Below are positions 35,593 through 46,451 of a DNA stretch of 64,000 nucleotides, piece after piece. Under the pieces are notes generated by a model, which did not search any database, was not told the DNA's origin, and saw only the letters and a program-made list of their open reading frames with translations. Source of the stretch: an uncultured Ferrovum sp. (GTDB lineage: Bacteria; Pseudomonadota; Gammaproteobacteria; Burkholderiales; Ferrovaceae); the NCBI GenBank assembly GCA_903893215.1, contig CAITLJ010000073.1, forward strand, positions 61,109 through 125,108, read 5' to 3'. The translations under genes and the position numbers were made by a program. The first letter of the stretch is position 1; each line of letters begins with the position of its first letter.

Positions 35593-38500
35593 TCAGGCCG
35601 TGCCCGCCAAACGACGTCTTAACAGGGCCAAGGCCAGCGCCAACAGCACGCGCAAATGCGCGCCCGGGTGCACCACGGCGGGTCGGATCGCCGGTTGGTA
35701 GTGATGCGCCACGCAGGGTTCGCCCCAGCGCAGGATGGCGGTGGTCGCGCCCGGTGCCTGCGCCCGCAAGCGGGTGAGATAGGCCAGCGGTGCTTCGTCA
35801 TGGCCCCGTCCCAATCCGGCCTGCGCCAGCAGCCAGATTCCCATGCGCCAGCGCCGGTCCCAGCGCCGTTCTGCTTTTGTGCGTCCCGCAGCTGGCACCC
35901 CCTCAGCGGCGCCCTCGTCCGTATGTCGGCGCGTCGCTGCGCCGGTTTGCGCAGCGCGCCGGGGCAGCAGGGGCAGCCCCATGCCCAGAACGCACAGCAG
36001 CGCGCAGCCTGCGACCAGTTTCAGCACCGGCAGCGGCCCGAAACCCAGTGCCTGCAACAGTTCGCGTTGCTCGCGTGCACCCAGTCCGGCCACATAACGT
36101 TGCCAGCGCATGCTCGCCAGGTCGCGCAGCAAGGCAATCCGGTGCCAGACAGGCAAACCAGCGCGCACAAAGCCGGGGATCCAGCCGGGCACCGGCAGCG
36201 GTACGGACAGTTGGGCGCCATCTGCCACCCTGGCCGGCAAGGTCAAGGCGGTCGGGTCAATGCGCATCCAGCCCTCTCCGTCCAGCCATGCCTCGACCCA
36301 GGCGTGCGCATCGCTCTGCCTTACAATCAGGTAATCACCAAGCGGATTACGTTCGCCGCCCTGATAGCCGGTCACCACCCGCGCCGGCACGCCGGCGGCA
36401 CGCAGCAAAAAGGTGAAGGCCGAAGCGAAGTGTTCGCAGTAGCCGATGCGACTCTCGAACAGCAGGTCATCGACGATATCTTCGCGCACCAGCGGAACGT
36501 CGAGGCTGTATTGCAGATGCGCGTCGAGCAAGGCTTGTCGTGCTGCCTGCACGCGTTCGCTTGGTGCCAGGCGGCGCCATGCCAGCGCCATTGCGCGCGC
36601 GCGCGGGTTGCCCTCCGGAAGTTGCAGATCGTAATCGAAATCAACGGCGCTGCTTTCCGTATCCAGCCGTGCGTCGGGCCACGCGCGCAGGGCCAGGCCG
36701 GCAGGGGGGCTGGCCCCCGGCCGCACGTGGGTGCTGCCCTGGGTGTCGCTGTACAGCTCGGGCTGACGGAATTCCGCCGTCTCCATAGTGAACACCCAGG
36801 CCGTGTCATTGCTTTCCGGCTCCAGCGTATAGTCGATTGGCGTGCCGCGGCGCTCGGCCTGCGGCGGGCGTCGTGGCAGCGTGCTGATGCTGCTCCAGGT
36901 CAGGCCATCGAAGCGCTCGAATACCGGTCCGCGCCAGTACAACTGCTGACGCTGCGGCCAAGGCCCCAAAAAATGGGCACGGAATGCCACCCGTTCGGAC
37001 AGGCGCAGGTGGCTGATGCTGCCCGGCGACATCTGTTCGGACAGGCCACCGGTTTCAGCCTGGTCGTCGTTGGTATTGCCCCAAAACGGGCTGTCCGGGC
37101 GCGGGAACACCACGAACAGGAGCAGGGCAAGCGGGATGGCCGGTACCACCAGGCGCCGGAACGACCGCCATCGTTCGCCCGCAGTATCGGGTTGATACGT
37201 CATCAGCAGCCCATAGACCGTGCTGCCGGTCACCAATACATCCCAGAGCGCCAATGCCGGTGTCTGGTTGGCAAAGTGTGCCGACAGCAGCAGGAACCAG
37301 CCGAGGGTGTTCAGGATGTGCAGGTCGCGATGTCGGCGCAGTTCCAGCAGCTTGAGTCCTGCCATCACCAGCAGCAGCGCCATGCCTGGTTCGCGGCCGA
37401 CCAGCGTGTGATAAAGCGTGAAAATCCAGCCCGCTGCCAGCAGCGGCAGGATCACCAGGGCAATCCCTTGTGGCGCTGGCCGGTGCCAGCGGATCAGCGC
37501 CGACCGGATCAGCAGCAACACGACCCAGGGCAGGGTGGCATGCCATGACAGTTGCAGCGCGAGTGGGAGTGCAGCCGCAGCCATGCAGGCTGTCCAGAAC
37601 GTGAGTTGCGCCGGTGGCAATTCGGTGCGCGACGCGGCCTTGCTGCGTGCGATGGGCGCATCGGTCGCTGCTGGGGCCGGCACGCCTGATTCCATCCCTT
37701 CAGCATGCGGAAAGCTGGCCAGAGCGTGCAATGCGCGCTGCCGCTGGACTGCACCGGCCGCCATTGGCAGATCCAGTCCGGGCAGGTGCAGGCTGTAAGG
37801 CGTGTTGCTGCCATCGGCATCCAGTACCCGTGCACCAAGCCGGGCCAGGCGCAGTTCCGGCGGCGCCGGTGCTTCATCGGTCCAGCGGATCTGCAGGCTT
37901 GGCGGTGTGATGCCCAGCCGGTGTTCGACGGCGAGCAAGGTGCGCGCTCGCAGGCTGGCGCGCCAGTCAATGCGCTGCATTTCCTGCATCTGCGCCCGGC
38001 GATGGCCGATAAAGTCCCCCTCGGCAGGGGTACACAGGCGATAACGGCTGCCACCATCGGTCGGGGTCGACGGCAGCGCAAGGCCGCTTTTGGTGCTGCC
38101 GGGCTCGGGTAGCGCATAGACCGGCACCGCCAATGGAAGTGGCCAACTGCGCCATGCCCGGAACAATCCAAGCGGCCAGCAGCTGGAGATGCGCAGCGGA
38201 CCGGGTGCACGCATTCCGCGGCCGGTGGTCGGCAAGTGCAGCCAGAGCGTGGTTCCCGTCGCAGGCACGTCGCCGGCTTCCACTGTGGCCGCCCAGCGTC
38301 GCGTGCGCCAGCGCTGTGACCAGCCAACCGGTGTGGTATCGGCCAGTTGCAGTCGCACCCGGCGGCGCGTGCGACCGTCGGTCGGGTGCAGGTGGACCTT
38401 CCAGGCGGCGGGCTGTCCGGCAGGTACGGCGTCACCCGCCTGTATGCGCACCTGCAGTCCTGCCAGGTTGCGCACTGTCTCGACCATTGTCACCAGCCCG

Positions 38501-38661
38501 ACAGCGCCAAGCAGCAAGGCCAGCAGCAGGACCACGCCCAGTCCAAAGTTGAGACTGGCCACCAGCAGCAGCAGCCATGCAGATGCCTGCAGAATGCCGG
38601 CGCGACTCGGCAGGATGTAGGTGCCGCGCAAGGTCATGCGGCGGGTAAAGCCTTCGGTCAA
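35593..38661 (-). CDS. DUF58-transglutaminase (TgpA-like) fusion membrane protein
   Basis: 1022 residues in one uninterrupted frame. Residues 1-~320 are a DUF58 protein: two N-terminal membrane helices (about 24-60), then the signature GDFIGHRR...RIDWRAS (about 215-236). A 30-residue Ala/Ser/Pro linker (about 321-350) follows. Residues ~351-1022 are a TgpA/DUF3488-type protein: several membrane helices, a periplasmic transglutaminase core with catalytic triad Cys742 (GYCEHF), His786 (SDAHAW) and Asp802 (MRIDPTA), and a C-terminal helix and tail. In most proteobacteria these are two consecutive genes after moxR. It begins with TTG at 38661, overlapping the moxR stop by 4 bp; ATG at 38637 is an alternative. 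Function: probably envelope protein maturation or cross-linking; the DUF58 role is unknown. Confidence 0.9.
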   Translation of the reverse strand: MTEGFTRRMTLRGTYILPSRAGILQASAWLLLLVASLNFGLGVVLLLALLLGAVGLVTMVETVRNLAGLQVRIQAGDAVPAGQPAAWKVHLHPTDGRTRRRVRLQLADTTPVGWSQRWRTRRWAATVEAGDVPATGTTLWLHLPTTGRGMRAPGPLRISSCWPLGLFRAWRSWPLPLAVPVYALPEPGSTKSGLALPSTPTDGGSRYRLCTPAEGDFIGHRRAQMQEMQRIDWRASLRARTLLAVEHRLGITPPSLQIRWTDEAPAPPELRLARLGARVLDADGSNTPYSLHLPGLDLPMAAGAVQRQRALHALASFPHAEGMESGVPAPAATDAPIARSKAASRTELPPAQLTFWTACMAAAALPLALQLSWHATLPWVVLLLIRSALIRWHRPAPQGIALVILPLLAAGWIFTLYHTLVGREPGMALLLVMAGLKLLELRRHRDLHILNTLGWFLLLSAHFANQTPALALWDVLVTGSTVYGLLMTYQPDTAGERWRSFRRLVVPAIPLALLLFVVFPRPDSPFWGNTNDDQAETGGLSEQMSPGSISHLRLSERVAFRAHFLGPWPQRQQLYWRGPVFERFDGLTWSSISTLPRRPPQAERRGTPIDYTLEPESNDTAWVFTMETAEFRQPELYSDTQGSTHVRPGASPPAGLALRAWPDARLDTESSAVDFDYDLQLPEGNPRARAMALAWRRLAPSERVQAARQALLDAHLQYSLDVPLVREDIVDDLLFESRIGYCEHFASAFTFLLRAAGVPARVVTGYQGGERNPLGDYLIVRQSDAHAWVEAWLDGEGWMRIDPTALTLPARVADGAQLSVPLPVPGWIPGFVRAGLPVWHRIALLRDLASMRWQRYVAGLGAREQRELLQALGFGPLPVLKLVAGCALLCVLGMGLPLLPRRAAQTGAATRRHTDEGAAEGVPAAGRTKAERRWDRRWRMGIWLLAQAGLGRGHDEAPLAYLTRLRAQAPGATTAILRWGEPCVAHHYQPAIRPAVVHPGAHLRVLLALALALLRRRLAGTA

Positions 38662-39596
38662 GGCGCGCTGACCGCCTGCTGCAAGCGTGCCGCCAGGCGC
38701 GGTGCCTCACTGGCAGGACTGGCGGGATCCAGCCGATGCGCGGTGACCGCAGGCAGGACCGCCTGCAGGTCGTCGGGCAATACGAAGGTGCGACCATCGA
38801 GCAGCGCCCAGGCGCGCGCACCCTGCAACCAGCCGAGACCGGCGCGCGGTGAGAGGCGTCCGGCAAACGCGCCAGGTACCCGACTGGCCTGCAGCAGCGC
38901 CTGCAGGTAATCAATCACCCGTGGCGCAGCATGGATCTGTGCAACCCGCTGCTGCAGCTCAAGCAGGCCTTCGGTATCAATGGCAGCATGCAGGCGGTGC
39001 AGGCGCTCGCGGCGGTCGTCGCCGAGCAGCAGGGCGCGTTCTGCGCTGGCGTCGGGATAGCCGAGTTCGATCCGCATCAGGAAACGGTCGAGCTGCGATT
39101 CAGGCAGGGCAAAGGTGCCCGTCTGGTGGCTGGGATTTTGCGTGGCCAACACAAAGAAGGGACGCGGCAGTGGATGCGCCACGCCATCTACGGATACACG
39201 ACCGTCTTCCATCGCTTCGAGCAAGGCACTCTGCGTGCGTGGACTGGCCCGGTTGATTTCGTCGGCCAGCAGGACCGGTGTGAACAATGGGCCAGGATGA
39301 AACTTGAGGCCGCCGTGCAGCGTGTCGGGGAGCATGCCGCCGATCAGGTCGCCTGGCAGCAGGTCGCTGGTGAACTGCACCCGACGGGCGGGCAGCCCCA
39401 GTACCTGGGCCAGGGCGTGCGCCAGCGTGCTCTTGCCTACGCCAGGCTGGTCTTCGATCAACAGGTGACCGCCAGCCAGAATACAGGCCAGTGCCAGGCG
39501 GATCTGGTGCGGCTTGCCAAAGATCACCTGGCCGACCCGCTCAAGGATCAGTGCGGGTGCGGCATGCAGGGGGTTGAGTGCAACATCTGGGGCCAT
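38658..39596 (-). CDS. MoxR-family AAA+ ATPase
   Basis: 312 residues. Walker A is [10 protein letters not shown], Walker [10 protein letters not shown], and sensor 1 lies in [12 protein letters not shown], all typical of MoxR chaperone-like ATPases. MoxR proteins act with DUF58/VWA partners in metal-centre insertion or envelope complex assembly, and here the next gene supplies exactly that partner. Starts at 39596 and 39632 are both possible; neither has a strong ribosome site. The stop overlaps the start of the fused gene by 4 bp, so the two proteins are translationally coupled. Confidence 0.91.
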   Translation of the reverse strand: MAPDVALNPLHAAPALILERVGQVIFGKPHQIRLALACILAGGHLLIEDQPGVGKSTLAHALAQVLGLPARRVQFTSDLLPGDLIGGMLPDTLHGGLKFHPGPLFTPVLLADEINRASPRTQSALLEAMEDGRVSVDGVAHPLPRPFFVLATQNPSHQTGTFALPESQLDRFLMRIELGYPDASAERALLLGDDRRERLHRLHAAIDTEGLLELQQRVAQIHAAPRVIDYLQALLQASRVPGAFAGRLSPRAGLGWLQGARAWALLDGRTFVLPDDLQAVLPAVTAHRLDPASPASEAPRLAARLQQAVSAP

Positions 39597-39685
39597 GGCG
39601 GAGCGGTGACGGATTGAATCAAGGTGAAGCATCCGACATGTCAGCGGCCAGTACAAGGCATTGTGCTGCGTGTGAAGGCAAGCCC

Positions 39686-40213
39686 TCACGCAGCCAGCAA
39701 TTCTCGCTCCACGTGCTGGATCGCCGGGTCGTCCGGGCAGCGGCGCATCGTGAAGCCCAGATGGCGCATCAGCACCAGCATCTTGCTGTTTTCTGCCATG
39801 ACTTCGCCGTGAAGGCGCTGGTAACCCTGCTGACGCGCGCAGTCCATCAGTGCATGCATCAGGCGATGTCCCAGGCCATGGTGGTGCCATGCGTCGGCCA
39901 CGGCGATGGCGAATTCGCAGCCCTGACCGTCGTCGTCGCCGTAATAGCGTGCCACGCCGACTACCGTCTCTTCCTCATTGGCCGGCCGGATCACCGCGAG
40001 CAGCGCCATATCGACATCAAAATCGATCTCGACAAAATAGCGCAGCAGGTTCGGTGGCAGTTCGCGGATCGCATCCATGAACCGAAAGTAGCGCGACTCT
40101 TCGGACAGGTCGTGCATGAACGCCTGCAGGCGCGGACCATCGTCGGTGCGGATCGGCCGCAAATCCACCATGGCGGCGGGTAGCACCGCGTCGAACGGGT
40201 CAAGTTGGAGCAT
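39686..40213 (-). CDS. GNAT-family N-acetyltransferase
   Basis: 175 residues. The GNAT core includes VDLRPIRTDDGPRL at the N-terminus, the acetyl-CoA-binding HHGLGHRLMHALMDCAR and the C-terminal MLVLMRHLGFTMRR. The pattern is closest to the acetyltransferase domain found at the end of Pat-type protein lysine acetyltransferases (SRYFRFM motif), but here it stands alone. ATG at 40213 follows GGGAG; an upstream frame extension is not supported. It may acetylate proteins; substrate unknown. Confidence 0.85.
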   Translation of the reverse strand: MLQLDPFDAVLPAAMVDLRPIRTDDGPRLQAFMHDLSEESRYFRFMDAIRELPPNLLRYFVEIDFDVDMALLAVIRPANEEETVVGVARYYGDDDGQGCEFAIAVADAWHHHGLGHRLMHALMDCARQQGYQRLHGEVMAENSKMLVLMRHLGFTMRRCPDDPAIQHVERELLAA

Positions 40214-40396
40214 GTTGTTCTCCCTGATCGTGACGGCACCGCCATGACGGCGGGCCTGCGAGCGCACTTGGGGATCGCCCGGCAACTCATCGATGGGTGT
40301 ACGCTAGCAGTCAATGCTGCATTGCACAAGATAAATATGATGTGTTTTTTGTGACTGGGCTTACACTGCAAGGCTGCTTGTTTTAGCGGCAATGCC

Positions 40397-41320
40397 TTGA
40401 ATACTGCCCTGATCCGTCACGCCGCCTGCGCGCTCCATGATGTCGGTGACCATCATCCCGAATGCCCGGAGCGTCTGGATGCCATTTCCGACCGTCTGCT
40501 CTGTGCGGGTCTGGATGGCTTGCTGGATCATCATGAGGCACCGGAAGTCACCCGCGAACAGTTGCTGCGGGTGCATCACGCCGACTACGTGGACCGGGTG
40601 CTGGCCGCGGGTCCCTCGCATGGCTTGGTTCATCTGGATCCGGACACCGCCTTGATGCCGGCCACCCTGCCGGCCGCATTGCGTGCTGCCGGTGCCGCCG
40701 TACTTGCCGTGGACCTGGTGATGCAGGGGCGGGCGGGCAATGCGTTTTGCGCAATCCGTCCGCCGGGACATCACGCCGTGCCCGGGGCGGCGATGGGCTT
40801 CTGCATTTTCAACAACGTGGCCGTTGCGGCGGCCCATGCCCTGGCAACTTATGGCCTGCAGCGCATTGCCATCGTCGATTTTGACGTGCATCACGGCAAC
40901 GGCACCGAAGACATGTTTGTGGACGACGCGCGGGTGCTGGTGTGCCAGACCTTCCAGCATCCGTTCTACCCTTATCAGGGCGCCGATACCCGCTCCAGCC
41001 ATATCGTCAACGTGCCCCTGGCCGCCGGCAGCGGCAGTTCGCAGTTCCGCGCGGCAATCCGCGATCACTGGCTGCCGGCGCTCGAAGCCTTTGCGCCACA
41101 GATGCTGTTCATCTCGGCGGGTTTTGATGCCCATCGCGATGATCCGATGGCCTACCTGAAGCTGGTCGACGGGGACTATGCCTGGGTGACACGGCAACTG
41201 ACGGACATGGCAATCCGTCACTGCGGTGGGCGCATCGTCTCCACGCTGGAGGGGGGATACGACCTGAGCGCGCTGGGTCGGGCCGTGGGCGAGCACATCC
41301 GGGTGTTGATCGAGAACTGA
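40397..41320 (+). CDS. Histone deacetylase/acetylpolyamine amidohydrolase family protein
   Basis: 307 residues with the class II HDAC-like fold: RPPGHHAVPG (catalytic His pair), DFDVHHGNGTED (zinc ligands Asp and His), SAGFDAHRDDP (third zinc ligand) and GGYDLSAL (transition-state Tyr). Bacterial members remove acetyl groups from acetoin-metabolism proteins, polyamines or lysines. Start is TTG at 40397, giving MNTALIRHAAC, which aligns well; the only nearby ATG is out of frame. The divergent neighbour is a GNAT acetyltransferase, so the pair may set opposing acetylation activities. Confidence 0.9.
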   Translation: MNTALIRHAACALHDVGDHHPECPERLDAISDRLLCAGLDGLLDHHEAPEVTREQLLRVHHADYVDRVLAAGPSHGLVHLDPDTALMPATLPAALRAAGAAVLAVDLVMQGRAGNAFCAIRPPGHHAVPGAAMGFCIFNNVAVAAAHALATYGLQRIAIVDFDVHHGNGTEDMFVDDARVLVCQTFQHPFYPYQGADTRSSHIVNVPLAAGSGSSQFRAAIRDHWLPALEAFAPQMLFISAGFDAHRDDPMAYLKLVDGDYAWVTRQLTDMAIRHCGGRIVSTLEGGYDLSALGRAVGEHIRVLIEN

Positions 41321-41334
41321 GCAGGCGCCGAAGG

Positions 41335-41703
41335 TCAGTCGAGCAGGATTGCGGCCAGCACCCGGCGCCCTTCGCCTGCCAGCACGTTGAACGTGCGGCA
41401 GGCAGCGCGGGTATCCATCACCTCGAAGCCAATGCGCGCCTCGCCAAGCGCCCGGGTCAGGCGCGGATGCGGAAAGCGGAACACGCGCCCGCTGCCGAAC
41501 ACCACCAGTTCCGGCCGGCAGTCCAGCAGGTCGGAGAAGTCGGTTTCCTGCAGGGCGTCGAATGGATGGCCCCAGGCAACCGGCGCCTGGTCGGCCATCA
41601 GGCGCAGGCTGTGTACGACGCGCTGGCCGTTGATTTCGACCCAGTCATCGCCGCAGGCAGTGAAACTGTGGGTTACGCCACTGGTGGCAAGGGTGAATTT
41701 CAT
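41335..41703 (-). CDS. Mth938-like domain protein (DUF498/NDUFAF3-type)
   Basis: 122 residues with the Mth938 pattern: a middle [14 protein letters not shown] segment and closing [18 protein letters not shown]. The family includes the mitochondrial complex I assembly factor NDUFAF3; the bacterial role is unknown. ATG at 41703. It is divergent from alaC with 115 bp between starts and converges with the HDAC-like gene (14 bp gap). Confidence 0.88.
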   Translation of the reverse strand: MKFTLATSGVTHSFTACGDDWVEINGQRVVHSLRLMADQAPVAWGHPFDALQETDFSDLLDCRPELVVFGSGRVFRFPHPRLTRALGEARIGFEVMDTRAACRTFNVLAGEGRRVLAAILLD

Positions 41704-41818
41704 GCGGTATGGATCTTCATGTCATTGCAAATGGCACCGGTCACGCAGCACGGCGGCGGCATCGCGCCGCTTTCTGATAAGATTGTCGGCTTGTTTATGC
41801 CTTCTGCCCACAGAGTAC

Positions 41819-43003
41819 ATGTCCGAGTTTCCACGCATCAAGCGTCTCCCGCCCTACGTCTTCAACATCACCGGTGAGTTGAAGGCTGCCGCCCGCAAGC
41901 GCGGCGAGGACATCATCGACTTCGGCATGGGCAATCCGGATCAGCCAACGCCCCAGCACATTGTCGACAAACTGGTTGAGGCGGCACAGCGCAACGACAC
42001 CCACGGCTACTCCCTGTCGAAGGGTATCCCGCGTGTGCGCAAGGCGATCTGCAACTGGTACAAGACCAGGTATGACGTCGACCTCGACCCGGACACCGAA
42101 GCGATCTTTACGATCGGCTCCAAGGAGGGCATTGCCCACCTGATGACGGCTGTGCTGGATACCGGTGACATCGTGCTCGCCCCCAATCCCAGCTATCCGA
42201 TCCACATTTATGGTCCGGTGATTGCCGGCGCAGACATCCGCCATATCCCGATGGCGGACGACGTCGACTTCTTTGACGAACTGGAGAAGGCGCTGAAGGG
42301 ATCCTATCCGCGCCCCAAGCTGCTGATCCTCTGCTTTCCGAGCAATCCGACCACGCAGTGCGTGGAACTCGGCTTTTTCGAGCGGGTGATTGCGCTGGCC
42401 AAGGAATATGGCATCTATGTCGTGCATGACCTGGCGTATGCGGACATCGTGTTCGATGGCTATCGCGCGCCCTCGATCATGGAAGTCCCTGGCGCCAAGG
42501 ACGTAGCAGTGGAGTTTTTCACCATGAGCAAGAGCTACAGCATGGCCGGTTGGCGTGCGGGCTTCATGGTGGGCAATCCCAAGCTGGTGGCTGCGCTGGC
42601 ACGGATCAAGAGCTACCACGACTACGGTACGTTCACGCCCATCCAGGTGGCCACCATCGTTGCGCTCGAAGGCCCGCAGGACTGTGTGCGCGAAATCTGC
42701 GCCACTTACCAGCGGCGCCGTGACGTGATGGTGCAAGGACTGCACAGCATCGGCTGGATGGTCGATAACCCCAAGGCCACCATGTATGTCTGGGCCAGGA
42801 TTCCGGAGCACTATCGCAAGCTGGGCTCGCTGGAGTTTTCCAAGCATGTGCTGGCCGAAGCCAAGGCAGCCGTGTCGCCGGGCATCGGCTTTGGCGAGTA
42901 TGGCGACGGTCACGTCCGCTTCTCGTTGATCGAAAACGAGGCGCGGACCCGGCAGGCAGTGCGCGGCCTGCGCGACATGTTCCGCAAGGACGGCCTGCTA
43001 TGA
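41819..43003 (+). CDS. alaC: Alanine transaminase AlaC (class I/II aminotransferase)
   Basis: 394 residues, a PLP-dependent fold type I aminotransferase. The PLP-binding lysine lies in [15 protein letters not shown], and the N-terminal [13 protein letters not shown] is characteristic of AlaC/YfdZ. It makes alanine from pyruvate with glutamate. The frame extends far upstream through the antisense of the Mth938 gene, but ATG at 41819 matches the family start. Its stop overlaps the hom start by 4 bp (ATGA), an arrangement common in betaproteobacteria. Confidence 0.93.
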   Translation: MSEFPRIKRLPPYVFNITGELKAAARKRGEDIIDFGMGNPDQPTPQHIVDKLVEAAQRNDTHGYSLSKGIPRVRKAICNWYKTRYDVDLDPDTEAIFTIGSKEGIAHLMTAVLDTGDIVLAPNPSYPIHIYGPVIAGADIRHIPMADDVDFFDELEKALKGSYPRPKLLILCFPSNPTTQCVELGFFERVIALAKEYGIYVVHDLAYADIVFDGYRAPSIMEVPGAKDVAVEFFTMSKSYSMAGWRAGFMVGNPKLVAALARIKSYHDYGTFTPIQVATIVALEGPQDCVREICATYQRRRDVMVQGLHSIGWMVDNPKATMYVWARIPEHYRKLGSLEFSKHVLAEAKAAVSPGIGFGEYGDGHVRFSLIENEARTRQAVRGLRDMFRKDGLL

Positions 43004-44313
43004 ACCCGATCCGCGTTGGCCTGCTCGGCCTCGGAACTGCCGGTGGCGGTACCTACGACATCCTGTTGCGCAATCGCGAGGAGATCGCCCGGCGTGCGGG
43101 ACGCGAGATCCATGTGGTCGCCGCTGCCGTGCGCAATCTCGACAAGGCACGTGCCCGGGTCGGCGACGCCATCCGTCTGGGCACCGATCCTCAGGCTGTG
43201 GTGGACGCCACCGATGTAGAGATCGTGGTCGAGCTGATGGGGGGCATTGAGCCGGCACGCAGCCTGATCCTCTCCGCCATCCGCCAGGGCAAGCACGTGG
43301 TCACCGCCAACAAGGCGCTGCTGGCCCTGCACGGCAACGAGATCTTTGCCGAAGCGCAAAAGCAGGGGGTGATGGTAGCGTTTGAGGCTGCCGTGGCCGG
43401 CGGCATCCCGATCATCAAGGCGCTGCGCGAAGGCCTGACTGCCAACCGCATCCAGTGGATTGCCGGCATCATCAATGGCACCAGCAACTTCATCCTGACG
43501 CGCATGCGCGAGGCCGGTGCCAGCTTTGCCGAAGCGCTCGCCGAAGCACAGGCGCTGGGATATGCCGAAGCCGACCCCACCTTCGACATCGAGGGAATCG
43601 ACGCGGCGCACAAGCTGACCATCATGGCCGCCATTGCCTTTGGCATGCCCATGCACTTCGAGCAGGCGTATACCGAGGGTATCTCGCAGCTCACCGCCGA
43701 TGACATCCGCTATGCCGAAGAATTCGGCTATCGCATCAAGCTTCTCGGCATTTGCCGGCGTACCAGCGAGGGCGTCGAATTGCGCGTGCATCCCACCCTG
43801 ATCCCCCAGCAGCAACTGATTGCCAACGTCAACGGCGTGATGAATGCCGTGCTGGTCCGTGGCGATGCCGTCGGATCTACCCTGTATTACGGTGCCGGTG
43901 CAGGTGCCGAACCCACCGGGTCCTCGGTGGTGGCCGACCTCGTCGATGTCACCCGCATGCACACCGCAGATCCGGACCACCGCGTGCCCCACCTGGCGTT
44001 TCAGGCCAATCGCGTGACCGAAGTGCGGGTGCTGCCGATCAGTGCCGTGCGAACGTCTTACTACCTGCGGCTGCGCGCTGTCGATCGGCCGGGCGTGCTC
44101 GCCGATGTCACCCGCATCCTGGCCGAGCAGGGCATCTCGATTGAAGCCATGCTGCAGCGCGAGCCGCCGCAAGGCGAACAGCAGGTGGATGTGGTGATCC
44201 TCACGCACCGTACGGTGGAATCCGCGCTGACCGCTGCCCTGGAGCGGATCGAAGCGCTCGACAGCATCGCTGGTCCGGTAGTGCGTATCCGTATGGAAGC
44301 CCTGGCCAGCTGA
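43000..44313 (+). CDS. hom: Homoserine dehydrogenase
   Basis: 437 residues. NAD(P)-binding [11 protein letters not shown] at the N-terminus, catalytic domain with the signature [14 protein letters not shown] and [15 protein letters not shown], and a C-terminal ACT domain (about residues 355-430, [17 protein letters not shown]) that normally gives feedback inhibition by threonine. It converts aspartate semialdehyde to homoserine for threonine and methionine. No aspartokinase domain is fused. Coupled to alaC by overlap; thrC is 104 bp downstream across a strong hairpin. Confidence 0.96.
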   Translation: MNPIRVGLLGLGTAGGGTYDILLRNREEIARRAGREIHVVAAAVRNLDKARARVGDAIRLGTDPQAVVDATDVEIVVELMGGIEPARSLILSAIRQGKHVVTANKALLALHGNEIFAEAQKQGVMVAFEAAVAGGIPIIKALREGLTANRIQWIAGIINGTSNFILTRMREAGASFAEALAEAQALGYAEADPTFDIEGIDAAHKLTIMAAIAFGMPMHFEQAYTEGISQLTADDIRYAEEFGYRIKLLGICRRTSEGVELRVHPTLIPQQQLIANVNGVMNAVLVRGDAVGSTLYYGAGAGAEPTGSSVVADLVDVTRMHTADPDHRVPHLAFQANRVTEVRVLPISAVRTSYYLRLRAVDRPGVLADVTRILAEQGISIEAMLQREPPQGEQQVDVVILTHRTVESALTAALERIEALDSIAGPVVRIRMEALAS

Positions 44314-44326
44314 GGCCGCCAAATCC

Positions 44327-44354
44327 GCCCGGGCTGACCCCGGTCAGCCCGGGC
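44327..44354 (+). other. Perfect 13-bp hairpin between hom and thrC
   Basis: GCCCGGGCTGACC and GGTCAGCCCGGGC face each other around two bases. This very stable stem-loop has no T-tract, so it is not a typical terminator. It could stabilise the 3' end of hom mRNA or reduce read-through into thrC. Confidence 0.6.
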
Positions 44355-44417
44355 CCTGCGCAAGGCGCCTGCCCCGGCCTTGTAAACTGAATTCCATTTT
44401 CCAGATACGAGCCCCGT

Positions 44418-45533
44418 ATGCGCTATTCCGGTCTGATCGAAAAATACCGCGACCGCCTGCCGGTCACCGCCTCCACGCCCGTGATTTCCCTTGGCGAGGG
44501 GAATACCCCGCTGATCGAACTGCGTAACCTGCCGGCCATCCTTGGCACCGACGTGCAGATGTTCGTCAAATTCGAAGGCCTGAATCCCACCGGCTCGTTC
44601 AAGGACCGTGGCATGACCATGGCCGTCACCAAGGCAGTGGAAGCCGGATCGAAAGCCATCATCTGCGCTTCCACCGGCAATACGTCGGCAGCGGCAGCGG
44701 CCTACGCCGCGCGCGCCGGCATCGGCTGCTTCGTGCTGATTCCCGAGGGCAAGATTGCTCTGGGCAAGCTGGCACAGGCCATGATGCATGGCTCCACGGT
44801 GATCCAGATCCAGGGCAATTTTGATGACGGCATGCGGCTGGTTCAGGAGTTGTCGAGTGACATGCCGGTGGCCTTGGTCAATTCGGTCAATCCCTACCGC
44901 CTGCAGGGTCAGAAAACCATCTCCTTCGAGATCATCGAGGCCCTTGGTGACGCACCGGACTACCATGTATTGCCGGTCGGCAACGCCGGCAACATCAGCG
45001 GGCACTGGATGGGGTATTCCGAATCGGTGTGCCAGCAGACCGAAGCTTGCGGGCTGTGCCATGGCGCCTGTCCGTATCATCCTGCCAAGCCGATTGCCAC
45101 CAAACGCCCGATCATGATCGGCAATCAGGCGGCCGGCGCGGCGCCGTTCCTGCGTGGCGAGATGGTGAAAAATCCCGAAACTATTGCCACGGCAATCCGT
45201 ATCGGTCATCCGATGTCGTGGAACCTTGCATGGGCTGCCGTGCGCGAATCAGGCGGCTGGTTCAATGAATGTACCGATCAGGAGATCCTTGCCGCGCAGG
45301 CACTGCTGGCACGCCATGAGGGCGTGTTTTGCGAGCCGTCCTCCGCCACCGGATTTGCCGGGCTGATCAAGGATATCCAGGCCGGGCGCATCAAAGCGGG
45401 CAGCCGCATCGTGATCACACTGACCGGGCATGGCCTGAAGGACCCCGATACGGCCATCGCGCAGAGCAGCAAGCCGCACCTGGTGGCTGCCGAGCGTGGC
45501 GCCATTGGTGACCTGATCAGCAAGCATCTCTGA
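44418..45533 (+). CDS. thrC: Threonine synthase with four-cysteine insert
   Basis: 371 residues, a PLP-dependent fold type II lyase that converts O-phosphohomoserine to threonine. PLP lysine is K62 in GSFKDRG; the phosphate loop VGNAGNISG is at about 187-195. Homologues of this short class go directly from the GY motif at about 200 to the arginine-proline segment, but here roughly 17-20 extra residues intervene (about 201-230), with Cys205, Cys211, Cys214 and Cys218 and two His. Spacing C-x5-C-x2-C-x3-C looks like a metal or Fe-S site. The frame is intact. ATG at 44418. It completes the alaC-hom-thrC group. Confidence 0.94.
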   Translation: MRYSGLIEKYRDRLPVTASTPVISLGEGNTPLIELRNLPAILGTDVQMFVKFEGLNPTGSFKDRGMTMAVTKAVEAGSKAIICASTGNTSAAAAAYAARAGIGCFVLIPEGKIALGKLAQAMMHGSTVIQIQGNFDDGMRLVQELSSDMPVALVNSVNPYRLQGQKTISFEIIEALGDAPDYHVLPVGNAGNISGHWMGYSESVCQQTEACGLCHGACPYHPAKPIATKRPIMIGNQAAGAAPFLRGEMVKNPETIATAIRIGHPMSWNLAWAAVRESGGWFNECTDQEILAAQALLARHEGVFCEPSSATGFAGLIKDIQAGRIKAGSRIVITLTGHGLKDPDTAIAQSSKPHLVAAERGAIGDLISKHL

Positions 45534-45585
45534 TCCGGAGATTGCCGCTGTCGCTGCGGCACCCCTGGCCGGGCGCGCGGGTCGC

Positions 45586-45622
45586 GCACAAAAAAGCGGG
45601 GTGAAGCCCCGCTTTTTTGTGC
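45586..45622. terminator. Bidirectional Rho-independent terminator
   Basis: A perfect 16-bp stem with arms GCACAAAAAAGCGGGG and CCCCGCTTTTTTGTGC around a 5-nt loop. T6 on the + strand and A6 (T6 on the minus strand) make it work in both directions. It lies between the convergent genes thrC and mlaA, 52 bp past thrC and 16 bp before the mlaA stop. Confidence 0.95.
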
Positions 45623-45638
45623 GCTGCCTGCCCCAGCC

Positions 45639-46451
45639 TTACTTGGGGGCAGGGACAGCCGATGGACTGGCCGCCGGTGCTGCCGTGTCGTCGTCCACTG
45701 CATCGTCCGGGTCGGCAGGCGGGTTTCCGTCGTAGATCAGGCTCTGCCGGCGTTGCAGGAACGCATCGCGCAGGAAGTTGTAGCGGTCGTTGCCAAGCAT
45801 GGCTTCATCGATCAGGTCCTCATCGGCCAGCAAGGACTGACGCTGCTGCAGCGCATCCACCACAAACAGTTCTACCCGATGGGTGTTCGACCAGTGACTG
45901 AACGCCACCGTGGAGCTGAAGGGCAGGTCGCCGATCCGGCCCACCGTATCGCGGATCGTGCTTGGCCCGAAAAATGGCAGCATCAGGTAGGGTCCGGGGC
46001 CGACACCCCACACCCCGAGGGTCTGGCCAAAATCTTCATTGTGCTTCTCGAAGCCGGCGCGCGTCGCCACATCGACAAAGCCGAGCAGGCCGATGGTGGT
46101 GTTCAGCGTAAAGCGCAAGGCGTCGTGTCCGCTCTGGCGCACCTTGCCCTGCAATACATCGTTCACGCTGACCGTCACGTCATTCAGGTTGGAAAAGAAG
46201 TTGCGCACGCCGGTGCGCACAAAGGGTAGCGTGACGAATTGATAGGCCTGCGCTGCCGGTTTGAGCACGGCGCGGTCAAGGCCATCGTTGAACAGATAGA
46301 CCCCGCGATTGAAGGATTGCAGTGGATCCCGGGCGGTCTCGGCACCGGGCGGAACGGTGACGCAGCCGCCGAGCAGGGTCAGCAATGCGGTAGCACCTGC
46401 GCTGCGCAGCAGCGTGGGGCCTATCGAGAAAGACAGCGGCAAGGGGTTCAT
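45639..46451 (-). CDS. mlaA: MlaA (VacJ) family outer-membrane lipoprotein
   Basis: 270 residues. Signal peptide with lipobox LLGGC, then the MlaA domain (DPLQSFNRGVYLFNDGLDRAVLKPAAQAY; HNEDFGQTLGVWGVGPGPYLMLPFFGPST). It removes mislocalised phospholipids from the outer leaflet of the outer membrane and hands them to the Mla system. The C-terminal 40 residues are acidic and Ala/Pro-rich. ATG at 46451 lies after AAGGA; GTG at 46460 is less likely. Other mla genes are not in the window. Divergent from clpB. Confidence 0.94.
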   Translation of the reverse strand: MNPLPLSFSIGPTLLRSAGATALLTLLGGCVTVPPGAETARDPLQSFNRGVYLFNDGLDRAVLKPAAQAYQFVTLPFVRTGVRNFFSNLNDVTVSVNDVLQGKVRQSGHDALRFTLNTTIGLLGFVDVATRAGFEKHNEDFGQTLGVWGVGPGPYLMLPFFGPSTIRDTVGRIGDLPFSSTVAFSHWSNTHRVELFVVDALQQRQSLLADEDLIDEAMLGNDRYNFLRDAFLQRRQSLIYDGNPPADPDDAVDDDTAAPAASPSAVPAPK

